From Chryseosolibacter sp964438975 (GTDB lineage: Bacteria; Bacteroidota; Bacteroidia; Cytophagales; Cyclobacteriaceae), in assembly GCA_964438975.1 (NCBI GenBank), contig CAYTMU010000005.1:1-64000 (forward strand): a stretch of 64,000 bases of DNA, read 5' to 3'. The notes below the pieces were generated by a model. It ran no database searches. It was not told the origin of the DNA and saw only the letters and a program-made list of their open reading frames with translations. Shown here piece after piece: positions 7,929-15,891 of this stretch; within the stretch, counting starts at the first letter, position 1, and each line of letters begins with the position of its first letter. A program made the translations under genes and the position numbers.

Positions 7929-9315
7929 CCTTCTTCGCTTCTTCCAGCGCCTTCGTCGTTACGTAATACTTCGTGATCATATTCGGAACTTCCCATGCAG
8001 GCATGTTCCCGTTTTCCAGATACTCAAGGTATTTCTCGGTGACCTGACCGAAATGCGCTTCGTGGCCGTTGTGGTATTCATCCGGGACGGCGACCATCCA
8101 TCCATTGGCGGCGCGCTGAACATCAACTCCCGGATAAGTCGCCTGCACTTTTGCAAGTGCCGTTTTCAGGTCGGAATCAAACGACTGATCCGCTTTGTCA
8201 ACAGGCTCGACGTAGAGTGTAGGTCTGAAGTTCTCTTCCTTGCCCTGGCGAATGATCAGATTTGCACGCGTACCCTTCATAATTGAGAAGTGTGTGTCGC
8301 CGGTACCCGCAGGGGCCTCGAAGTCCCATATAACACTCACCTTCGCATTGATGCCTTTGATCTGATAGTTGATCTCACCATTTGCATAGACTCCGAGGAT
8401 GCCTTTGCCATCTACGTCCTTTGTGAGATAGTCGGGATAGGATTTCAGTCCGGTGACTTTTTCAAATTGTGCAGGTGTAAGCTCTGTTTTCCATCGGCGA
8501 GCACTGGTGATGTTTATGTCTGATTCATTGATAACCACACCGGGAAAGCATTCCCATTGTACCAAGTCGACGAGGTGCGTCGTAACGTCCACGATTCCCT
8601 CGCCCTGCTGTTCTACATCAAAGAACCAGGCCGGCCGGATGAGCGGCGATCCGGATACGACCTTCGAATAGTGGTGCACACTTTCCTTAGTGACTGAAGG
8701 ATCCTCAGGCGTGCCCTGCTGAAGAGTTCCGAAGACTTCCGGAAGCTGAGAAAAATCGCGTTGCAACATCGTCGTTATCTCAAAGCGTTCCGTCATAATA
8801 TCATACAGCACCAAGTCCTTCTCGTTTGCGGCGGCGAAAGCCTGTTTGAGCAATTCAAAACTCTGTTGATTGATAGCCATCGGTTTATCGGAGAACACGT
8901 TGAGACCAGCGTCGATTGATTGTTTGATGTACTCCGTCTTCAATTTGTTGTTACCCGCGATCACAACCACGTTACCCGGTTTATCCGATAACATTTTCGA
9001 GAGGTAATCGTCGCCTGTGTAAAGTTCGATCTTCCAGTTTGTCGGATTTTCCGCGCGACTGTTATACGCATCAATTTTCTTCAGGTGCTCCTGCACTTCA
9101 CTTCCTTCCGGAGCATACACATGTACAACCGGGTCAACATTCCCGTACATCGGTTTCTGTACCAATGCAGCGTGGAAGTGGCCCGGGTCAAGCGTAATAA
9201 GCTTAATCTTCTCCATTGACTTTGCGGATGATGATTCTGACTCCGACCCTGTTTGTGAAGAGCATGAGATCAGAACGAGCGATAGAACAAAAGCGGAAAT
9301 ACGTGTAAGCATCAT
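7924..9315 (-). CDS. Lipoprotein of the Gfo/Idh/MocA oxidoreductase superfamily with putative oxidoreductase C-terminal domain
   Basis: This 463-residue protein has a lipoprotein signal (lipobox LISC, Cys18), so it should be anchored in the envelope. A Rossmann-type NAD(P)-binding half (about 35-190) follows, with VVVIAGNN and the conserved SDKPMA segment that supplies the family's Lys-Pro. The C-terminal half matches the domain annotated putative oxidoreductase C-terminal domain in Bacteroidota. The substrate is probably a sugar or glycoside. The normal GxGxxG fingerprint is weak (it starts LITLDPGHFHAAL), so cofactor use is uncertain. It lies downstream of susC-susD on the same strand, but a strong terminator at 9430-9463 intervenes, so it may be transcribed separately. 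Its stop codon lies in a repeat. Confidence 0.8.
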   Translation of the reverse strand: MMLTRISAFVLSLVLISCSSQTGSESESSSAKSMEKIKLITLDPGHFHAALVQKPMYGNVDPVVHVYAPEGSEVQEHLKKIDAYNSRAENPTNWKIELYTGDDYLSKMLSDKPGNVVVIAGNNKLKTEYIKQSIDAGLNVFSDKPMAINQQSFELLKQAFAAANEKDLVLYDIMTERFEITTMLQRDFSQLPEVFGTLQQGTPEDPSVTKESVHHYSKVVSGSPLIRPAWFFDVEQQGEGIVDVTTHLVDLVQWECFPGVVINESDINITSARRWKTELTPAQFEKVTGLKSYPDYLTKDVDGKGILGVYANGEINYQIKGINAKVSVIWDFEAPAGTGDTHFSIMKGTRANLIIRQGKEENFRPTLYVEPVDKADQSFDSDLKTALAKVQATYPGVDVQRAANGWMVAVPDEYHNGHEAHFGQVTEKYLEYLENGNMPAWEVPNMITKYYVTTKALEEAKKE

Positions 9316-9429
9316 AGAAATTCGGTTGCCGTGTTAGAGGGCGAAGATATAAAATCTTCCCTTATCTGAACGACCAGGATCAAAACGGTTTTTCCGCTTA
9401 CCATCAAGAACCGACCACTTGACAAAAAG

Positions 9430-9463
9430 AAAGGACGAGACAAAGCGCCTCGTCCTTTTTTTT
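9430..9463 (-). terminator. Intrinsic terminator of the susC-susD operon
   Basis: A perfect stem AAGGACGAG / CTCGTCCTT (9431-9439 and 9449-9457, plus a flanking A-T pair) has a 9-base loop. T-rich runs follow on both sides: eight T on the plus strand, TTTCTTTTT on the minus strand. It sits 22 bases after the susD stop and before the next minus-strand gene, so it most likely ends susCD transcription. It could work in both directions. Confidence 0.8.
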
Positions 9464-9484
9464 GCTTGCATCTGACGCCGCCGG

Positions 9485-11371
9485 CTATCCTCCACCCGTG
9501 GGAACCTGCGTTCCCTCACCCGGACCGTCGACCCATTCCAGCGGAGGAATGTTCGTCTCCGAACCAGGATATCCTTTGTTCTGGTTGATGTGTCCCAGCG
9601 TGTTTGAGTTAATGGTCGACGCAGGAATCGGCCAGAGGGCAATCCACGGAGCGATCCGATAATTGTAGAATGGTGCCCTGACCTCATCGCGATAGAACAC
9701 ATTCTTTTCCAGTACGCGGTCATGCCAGTAGTTGTCTTGATGAAAGGTTGTCAGGTTATAGGACTTCCCGTTGGCCGCAGTCTTTCCAGTCATGGCGTAA
9801 ATAAAAGCAACTCTCGTGAGTTCTGTCTTCCTCGGCTCCTCATAATAGAGTTCGCGCGCCCGTTCGTCCATAATAACGTCGATCGTCACTTCACCCGGAT
9901 CATATGCGGCAGCACCTGCCCGAGTCCGCACTTCGTTCAGATCGGCAGCAGCATTGCCAAAATCATCCTTCCACGCATATGCCTCCGCTCTCAGCAAGTA
10001 CGTTTCCGCAAGCCGGAAAGCGTACCAGTCGCCATGACCGCCATCTGGAGTATTGTCAGTCGGGTCGATAATAAAGAGCTTGTAATGCGGCCAGTCAAAC
10101 CAGGAGCGAATGGTATCAGTGCAAAGAATCCCCCCGTTCTCATCGTACAGTTGGAGATTCTTGCCGTAAAAGGGGTCACCACTATCCTTGAGTACGGGGT
10201 TATTGTAGATAAGATGTTCCATCGTCATCCAGTTAGGATAGAGATGGCGCATATCGTTCGGATCATCCCAAAGCTCAAACTGCGACCATGGAGATGGGCG
10301 TAGCCGTCCAATACCTCTCCCATACTCGGCGACGAGGTCGATCTCAACCGGAACACCACCCACCATCGCGCCCATAGGCTGATCCGTGGTGCCAGTCTGC
10401 CCTGTAGGAGTCTTGTTCTTTCCGGCACCACCCCAATAGGGAACCGCCTGGCGCATGACGGTGAGCTTTTCGCTGGCACCGTCTTCGGTAAGCGATTCAT
10501 TTCCGACGAAGAGCCAAATTCTCTCTTTGTTCTCAGGCAACGCTTTGTTCTCCTCCTGGTGCAGATCCCAGATTATGTCGTGTGAAGGGTCATCCTTGTA
10601 CGATCCAAACCGGGTCTTCATCAACGCATACCGCCCGTCGTTGATCACGGCGCTGGCCGAGGCGATCGCATCGTCGAATTCGGCGAGTGCGAGATTCACC
10701 TTGGTCAGCAGATGATTCACGGCGGCCTTGTTGATGTCGCCGATAGGAGCATCATCCTCGACCCACTGCGCCGCAAAGTCAAGATCCTTCTTGCACTTTC
10801 TCAGGATGCTCTCGCGCGTGCAGGAATAGAACTCGAGTTTCGGCTCGGTTATTTCTTCAAGGATCAGCGGCACATCGCCGTACTGGTGTACGAGGCGATA
10901 ATAGACATTAGCACGATGAAAATACGCCTTTCCGAGGATGTGGTTTCGCTGTGCATCACTCTCCCAGGTGGCAAAGTCAATGCGCGAGACAACGGTGTTC
11001 GCGTATTTGATGCGCTTATACCCCTCCGTCCAGTACCTGCCCAGTTTCGTCCGGTCAGTGTTATCCATATCCTCTGCGGGAAGGATCTGCGCAGGCATGT
11101 CCATATGGACTCCGGTCTTATCGGTCGTTCCTTCCACCGCGATATCGGAAAAGATACCCTCGGAAATGAGTTGGGGCGTGTCGCCATAATATTCATGGCG
11201 AGCATTGCGAAGGCAAGCGATCAATGCAGAGTTTAGCGCATCTGCATTTACGAATGTGTTCTCCGGGGCATAGATAGACATGGGCTTTGGCTGAAGGAAG
11301 TCTTCCGAACAGCGGGTCGTCAGGAGAACCATCGCCACGGTCAATACTGTTAATAAGCTATACTTTTTCAT
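9485..11371 (-). CDS. SusD/RagB-type outer-membrane nutrient-binding lipoprotein
   Basis: This 628-residue surface lipoprotein captures an oligosaccharide or related nutrient and forms the lid of the partner SusC channel. It has a lipoprotein signal with Cys21 (LLTTRC) followed by the usual SusD opening (SEDFLQPKP), TPR-like helices (AKAYFHRANVYYRLVHQYGDVPLI) split over about 150-240, and the C-terminal SusD segment with RLAETYLLRAEAY and LNEVRTRAG plus DERARELYYE. It starts 10 bases after the susC stop, so the two are one operon. Length is slightly above the family norm (about 500-620). The ligand cannot be told from the sequence. The neighbouring LacI, Gfo/Idh and ThuA genes point to a sugar or glycoside. 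Confidence 0.95.
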   Translation of the reverse strand: MKKYSLLTVLTVAMVLLTTRCSEDFLQPKPMSIYAPENTFVNADALNSALIACLRNARHEYYGDTPQLISEGIFSDIAVEGTTDKTGVHMDMPAQILPAEDMDNTDRTKLGRYWTEGYKRIKYANTVVSRIDFATWESDAQRNHILGKAYFHRANVYYRLVHQYGDVPLILEEITEPKLEFYSCTRESILRKCKKDLDFAAQWVEDDAPIGDINKAAVNHLLTKVNLALAEFDDAIASASAVINDGRYALMKTRFGSYKDDPSHDIIWDLHQEENKALPENKERIWLFVGNESLTEDGASEKLTVMRQAVPYWGGAGKNKTPTGQTGTTDQPMGAMVGGVPVEIDLVAEYGRGIGRLRPSPWSQFELWDDPNDMRHLYPNWMTMEHLIYNNPVLKDSGDPFYGKNLQLYDENGGILCTDTIRSWFDWPHYKLFIIDPTDNTPDGGHGDWYAFRLAETYLLRAEAYAWKDDFGNAAADLNEVRTRAGAAAYDPGEVTIDVIMDERARELYYEEPRKTELTRVAFIYAMTGKTAANGKSYNLTTFHQDNYWHDRVLEKNVFYRDEVRAPFYNYRIAPWIALWPIPASTINSNTLGHINQNKGYPGSETNIPPLEWVDGPGEGTQVPTGGG

Positions 11372-11381
11372 AGCGATTCAA

Positions 11382-14300
11382 TTAAAGCGAAAGATTGAGT
11401 TTCAGTGACGTGTAGGAAGGCGTGTAGCCGTTGTTTTCCGGATCCATCCACGACCAACCAGGAGCCCAGACGAACGGATTTCCGGCCATCAGCGATACGC
11501 TGCAGGTGCGAACGTTGTAGCGATCCAGCAGCGTTGCAGGAAGGTTGTAAGTCAGTGCAACGTTATCTATGCGCAAAAATGAATTGTTTTCCCAGACGTC
11601 GAATCCGGTTTCATAGCTATCAACTCGCCCCCATTTGTTGCTTGGGTTTTCCGGTGTCCAGTATGGCACGTTGTAGTAAGTCGACCGGTCGTAGAATGCT
11701 TCGTTATTGCGCAAGTAGGGGTTCGACGCCTTGTGTCCCACGTTTGAATACATCTTGATCATCAGTTCGAAATTCTTGTAAGTGAAGACATTTCTCAGCG
11801 TCATTCTGACCGGAGGCCTGCGGTATCCCAAAAACTGCTTGTCGGCATCCGTGTAAATTCCGTCGCCATCCACATCTTCAAGTTTGTAGTCGCCGGGATC
11901 GCGTGTATATTTTTTCGCCTCCTCAGATTCCGATTGCTGCCAGATACCCAGCGTCTTGTAGTCCCAGATCTCGTCGATGGCTTTCCCGATGAACCACTTG
12001 TTTCCGATATCGTCAGGTTCACGTGTCTCCCCGGTAACGGGATCGACTTTCTCGAGTCCGTACAGGCTGACGATCTTGTTCTTGTTATATGCGATCGAGA
12101 AGTCAGTTGTCCAGGAAAAGGCTCCCCGGTTCATGTTCTTCGATGAAAGCCCAAGTTCCACCCCGCGATTTTGGACCTCGCCGAGATTGTCGAATACATC
12201 AAAGAATCCGGTGACGTCAACCAGCTGTCTGCTAATCAGCATATCTCGAGTGGTCATCTCATATAATTCGATATTCCCTCTGAGTGCGCCGTCGAAAATC
12301 GAGTAGTCGATGCCAACGTTGTAAGCAACCGTGGTTTCCCACTTCAGATTGGGGTTCGCCATCCGGTCGGCATAGAGCTGCGAGACATACTGCGGAGCGC
12401 CGTTGATGATCATTACGAACTTGCCGGTTGCGAGCGTGGCGAAGGCATCGTATGTATCGACGCCGCGGTTACCGTTCGTTCCGTATGAAAGGCGCAGTTT
12501 GAGGTTATCAACCCACTTCGCTTCAAAGAACGCCTCATCGCTTACCGTCCAGCCCCCGGCAACTGACCAAAACGTTGCCCGCGGATTCAGCTGTCCGAAG
12601 GCCGAATAGCCATCGCGACGTACGGCAGCCGTAAAATTGTACTTGTTCGCCAGCGTGTAGTTGATACGCGCCATCAAAGCGTCGGCTGTACTCATCCAGT
12701 CGTCACTGCTGATTTCAAGATCCTCGGCTGCAGCCTGCATACGATGATATCCTAGCACATCCGATGGCAAAAAACGCTGACGGTACGAGCGGTCGAACCA
12801 CGACTGTTGCTTTTCAGCATTCTGAAGCAGCGTCACATCAAACGCATGCACGCCGAAGGTCTTGTTCCATTTCAGGATATTATTAACCTGCCACTCGCTT
12901 ATGTGTGTGTTCTCCCGACGGGCGCGGCCACCTTCGAGGAACCAGAGGTCATGGCCAGACGACCAATGTTCATAGTTCCGGTTCCATCCAATACGCGGGA
13001 TGAACTCCGAAGTGAAGGTGATTCCGAAAGGCAACGTGAGTCTTCCGTACAGTTTACTGTTGATTGTGTTGTACTTTCTGAACCGTTCGTGATAGGTCAT
13101 GTCCAACCAGAAGTTCGGGGCATTGATATATCCCGACGGTGCGAATAGTAGCGTCTCTCCGTCCTCTTCGTACATCGAGGAATACGGTGTATTGAAAAAG
13201 CTGGGGTCTACATGGATCGGGCTTTCGTCGCGCAGAGCGATCTGCGTGTTCGTTCCGAACGCTAGCCAGTCCGTTATATCGGCCTCGAGATTCAGACGGG
13301 CCCGGATCGTCTGGAACTCCTCATTGTAGCGAATCCCTTCGTTCTTGGTATAACCAAGAGAAAAGTAATACGACACTGCTTCGGACGCTCCGCCGACGCT
13401 GAGGTTGTAATCCTGCGTCACACCCGTTTGCCAGGTATACTTGCTGAAGTCCGTCTCACGCCCTGCTTTGTAGTTGGCGACCTCGATCGGCGCAAAGCCG
13501 ATGCGATTCAGCCAGATCTCATCAAGATCAGAGGCTGCTGATGATCCGTCATAAGCCTTCCACTGATCCACTGTAACGCCGGCTGGGAGATTGTCATACT
13601 TTGAATAGTAGCCGGCACCGATCGTCGACTGGCGCCGCTCGTTGGCTTCAAATCCCGCGATGCGACGGGCAATGAACTGCTGGCCATTCATGAGTTCATA
13701 ACGCTTGTGCGAAGGATAAGCGAGACCTGTGTTCGCGGTAATGTTGATGACCGGCTTGCCGCGTGTTCCTTTTTTTGTTGTGATGAGGATGACACCATTT
13801 GCTGCGCGGGAGCCGTACACAGCAGCCGACGAGGCGTCTTTGAGGATATCGATCGATTGGACATCCGAAGGATTGATGTCGGAAAGGTCGCCGTAATAGA
13901 GCATACCATCCACCACGATCAGCGGTTGATTGGCTCTTCGCTGCTCATCCAGGTCGCCGCCATCATCATCCGGGCCGTCCTTTCTTACTGACTTTTCGCC
14001 CCTGACGAGAAAGTCACTGGCGTCACCGATGCCTTTCGCCGAGATGTTGTAGCTCACGCCGAGGCCCGGGACGTTTCCACGCAGCATGGAAGTGATGTTA
14101 GAGGTTGCTTCCGACCTCAGCTGGTCGGCATCAACGCTAGCAATGGCGCCAGTGAGGTCCCGTTTCCGCTGAGTACCGTAGCCAACGACGACGACTTCCT
14201 CAAGCGCATGCACATCGGGAACCAGCACGATATCGATGCGGGTCCTACCTCCGATCTGGAGTTCTTGTGTTTCGTAGCCGATGAATGAGAAGACCAGCGT

Positions 14301-14549
14301 TGAGCCGGTATCTTCGACGGTGATAGTGTAGTCACCGTTTGCGTCCGTGGTCGTTCCGACCGACGTTCCTTTTACGACGATACTGGCGCCTGGAAGAGGA
14401 CTGTTATCATTCCCGTCCGTGATTTTTCCAGTCACCGTTTGCCCTTGCGTGAAGGACGATGCACATAGCCACAATACCGGCAGGAGCCAGTACGTTTTTC
14501 CTTTCCATCCATGCCGATGGAAAGCAGTTGGAGTAGACATTTTGCCCAT
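11382..14549 (-). CDS. SusC/RagA-family TonB-linked outer-membrane transporter
   Basis: This 1055-residue TonB-dependent channel imports the ligand held by SusD across the outer membrane. Order of parts: signal peptide to about residue 37, a carboxypeptidase-regulatory-like beta domain (38-112, GKITDGNDNSPLPGASI), the TonB box region and plug (about 117-260, with EEVVVVGYGTQRKRDLTG and the SusC signature GSRAANGVILITTKKG), then a 22-strand barrel ending YTSLKLNLSL. There is no N-terminal anti-sigma-interacting (STN) domain, so regulation by an ECF sigma/anti-sigma pair is unlikely. The LacI gene is divergent across a 279-base spacer holding operator-like sites, which suggests direct repression instead. 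ATG 14549 or the in-frame ATG nine bases later could be the start. Confidence 0.95.
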   Translation of the reverse strand: MGKMSTPTAFHRHGWKGKTYWLLPVLWLCASSFTQGQTVTGKITDGNDNSPLPGASIVVKGTSVGTTTDANGDYTITVEDTGSTLVFSFIGYETQELQIGGRTRIDIVLVPDVHALEEVVVVGYGTQRKRDLTGAIASVDADQLRSEATSNITSMLRGNVPGLGVSYNISAKGIGDASDFLVRGEKSVRKDGPDDDGGDLDEQRRANQPLIVVDGMLYYGDLSDINPSDVQSIDILKDASSAAVYGSRAANGVILITTKKGTRGKPVINITANTGLAYPSHKRYELMNGQQFIARRIAGFEANERRQSTIGAGYYSKYDNLPAGVTVDQWKAYDGSSAASDLDEIWLNRIGFAPIEVANYKAGRETDFSKYTWQTGVTQDYNLSVGGASEAVSYYFSLGYTKNEGIRYNEEFQTIRARLNLEADITDWLAFGTNTQIALRDESPIHVDPSFFNTPYSSMYEEDGETLLFAPSGYINAPNFWLDMTYHERFRKYNTINSKLYGRLTLPFGITFTSEFIPRIGWNRNYEHWSSGHDLWFLEGGRARRENTHISEWQVNNILKWNKTFGVHAFDVTLLQNAEKQQSWFDRSYRQRFLPSDVLGYHRMQAAAEDLEISSDDWMSTADALMARINYTLANKYNFTAAVRRDGYSAFGQLNPRATFWSVAGGWTVSDEAFFEAKWVDNLKLRLSYGTNGNRGVDTYDAFATLATGKFVMIINGAPQYVSQLYADRMANPNLKWETTVAYNVGIDYSIFDGALRGNIELYEMTTRDMLISRQLVDVTGFFDVFDNLGEVQNRGVELGLSSKNMNRGAFSWTTDFSIAYNKNKIVSLYGLEKVDPVTGETREPDDIGNKWFIGKAIDEIWDYKTLGIWQQSESEEAKKYTRDPGDYKLEDVDGDGIYTDADKQFLGYRRPPVRMTLRNVFTYKNFELMIKMYSNVGHKASNPYLRNNEAFYDRSTYYNVPYWTPENPSNKWGRVDSYETGFDVWENNSFLRIDNVALTYNLPATLLDRYNVRTCSVSLMAGNPFVWAPGWSWMDPENNGYTPSYTSLKLNLSL

Positions 14550-14640
14550 AGGTTATTGTTTAGGTAGTAGATCCGAAAATCGAGGTGGTCGATCTATTAA
14601 CCGGTAGAACGACCCAGGCGCCGCTTATCCAACACGAATC

Positions 14641-14670
14641 TAAATTTAGTTATTCCAAATAAATTTGCAA
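14641..14670 (-). promoter_or_regulatory. Predicted susC promoter
   Basis: On the minus strand there is TTG (plus-strand 14668-14670), then 19 bases, then TAAATTTA (14641-14648). This fits the Bacteroidota pattern of -33 TTG and -7 TAnnTTTG with one mismatch at the last base. The -33 end overlaps the operator-like site at 14666-14679, consistent with repression by LacI binding. The implied 5' leader is about 85 bases. Confidence 0.45.
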
Positions 14671-14679
14671 CCGATTGCA
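14666..14679. promoter_or_regulatory. LacI-type operator, site 1 (TGCAACCGATTGCA)
   Basis: The 14-bp near-perfect palindrome TGCAA-CCGA-TTGCA has a central CG, which is the hallmark of LacI-family operators. It lies in the spacer between the divergent lacI-type and susC genes and over the predicted -33 of susC. Two related half-sites follow at 14725 and 14744. Confidence 0.6.
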
Positions 14680-14724
14680 TAATATTTTTCAAAATCTCAG
14701 TAATATTGTGCTCTATTGCCGCAA

Positions 14725-14738
14725 TGCAAACGTGTATT
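14725..14738. promoter_or_regulatory. LacI-type operator-like site 2 (TGCAAACG half-site)
   Basis: TGCAAACG repeats the left half of site 1 (consensus TGCAAMCG), while the right half (TGTATT) is degenerate. Its CG centre is 59 bp from that of site 1 and 19 bp from that of site 3. It lies about 90 bases before the regulator's ATG. Confidence 0.4.
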
Positions 14739-14743
14739 TATAA

Positions 14744-14757
14744 TGCAACCGTTTAAG
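14744..14757. promoter_or_regulatory. LacI-type operator-like site 3 (TGCAACCGTTTAAG)
   Basis: The left half TGCAACCG is identical to site 1, and the right half TTTAA is partly symmetric. With sites 1 and 2 it could allow a looped repressor complex controlling both divergent promoters. Confidence 0.4.
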
Positions 14758-14828
14758 TGATTTGGTACTATAATTAAAGGATTGGCGATTCTGGCATAAA
14801 TTGCCTGGATCATCCCATTCGCACCCCG

Positions 14829-15881
14829 ATGCGCTCAAAAAAGGAAATCACGATATATGACATCGCCGAATCACTGAACCTCTCATCAGCGACGGTAAGC
14901 AGGGGTCTCAAAGACCATCCAGCCATCCGGAAGGAAACGAAGAAGCGAATTCTCGACAAAGCAAAAGAACTGGGCTACCGGCATAACCACTTTGCCAGTA
15001 ATCTCCGGCGCAACCGGACCAACACGATCGGCGTGATAGTCCCCCGACTCGACAGCTATTTCATGTCTTCCGTAATTGCCGGTATTGAAAAGGTTGTCAA
15101 CGAAGCGGGCTACAATCTTGTCATATCGCAGTCGCTGGAGTCCGCGAAGAAGGAAAACGTCAATATCAAAACCATGTTCAACACCCGGGTCGACGGGCTC
15201 CTCGTGTCTCTCTCGTACGACACGGATGACGACACCCATTTCAAAATGATCCTGGAGAAGAATATTCCACTGATCTTTTTCGACCGCGTCTTCGAACATC
15301 CCCTCTGCACCAGTGTTGTCATCGACAATCACGCCGCGGGGTACGCCATGACCCAGCATCTGATCCAACATGGCCGGAAGCGGATCGCCCACGTCACCGC
15401 GAATCTCAAACGGAACGTGTATGCTGAACGCGTGCGCGGATACAAGCAGGCGCTGGCAGACCATGGCCTGCCCTTCGATGAATCGTTGCTCTTCGTCAAC
15501 AGCCTTACCGAACCTGCGTGTCGTGCTGCAGTGCAGGCAATGCTCGCCTCTGGCAAGCTGCCTGACGCGATCTTCTGCAGCAATGACTCCTCGGCAGTCG
15601 TTTGCATCCGCGAACTGAAGGCTGCCGGTGTCCGGATACCGCAGGACATCGCCGTCGGCGGATTCAACAACGAGCCCATCTCGACCGTAGTTGAGCCCAA
15701 CCTCACGACAGTGAACTATCCTGGGCAAGAGATGGGCGAGATATGCGCGACCATCCTCATCCGCAAACTGTCGAATCCTGACAATGCCGACCTTAACCGG
15801 GTCGTACTCCGCCACCAACTGATCGTGCGCGAATCATCCGCACAAAAACCGGCGTCAATAAACAATGATGGACAACCTTAA
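14829..15881 (+). CDS. LacI-family transcriptional regulator
   Basis: This 350-residue sugar-responsive repressor has an N-terminal helix-turn-helix (about 5-50, ITIYDIAESLNLSSATVSRG, with the hinge segment GYRHNHFASNLRRNRT). It is followed by the periplasmic-binding-protein-like effector domain (about 65-340, with TIGVIVPRLDSYFMSSVIAG, LIFFDRV, VVIDNHAAGYAMTQHLI and the late GGFNNEPISTVVEPNLTTV). Length is typical (330-350). It is divergent from susC, and three TGCAAMCG sites lie in the spacer. The next gene begins within or just after its stop, so it heads an operon with the oxidoreductase and the DUF6807 gene and probably controls both arms. The inducer is unknown. Confidence 0.93.
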   Translation: MRSKKEITIYDIAESLNLSSATVSRGLKDHPAIRKETKKRILDKAKELGYRHNHFASNLRRNRTNTIGVIVPRLDSYFMSSVIAGIEKVVNEAGYNLVISQSLESAKKENVNIKTMFNTRVDGLLVSLSYDTDDDTHFKMILEKNIPLIFFDRVFEHPLCTSVVIDNHAAGYAMTQHLIQHGRKRIAHVTANLKRNVYAERVRGYKQALADHGLPFDESLLFVNSLTEPACRAAVQAMLASGKLPDAIFCSNDSSAVVCIRELKAAGVRIPQDIAVGGFNNEPISTVVEPNLTTVNYPGQEMGEICATILIRKLSNPDNADLNRVVLRHQLIVRESSAQKPASINNDGQP

Positions 15882-15891
15882 ACCTTCCCTT

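Noticed and set aside
9340..9390. Promoter for the lipoprotein oxidoreductase gene (TATCTTCG on the minus strand)
   Set aside because: The -7 match has one mismatch and no -33 element lies at the right distance, so it is not listed as a feature.
14886..15818. Long open frame antisense to the LacI-type gene (310 codons)
   Set aside because: It mirrors the codon structure of the real gene, has no recognisable domain or start context, and lies fully inside a clear LacI protein.
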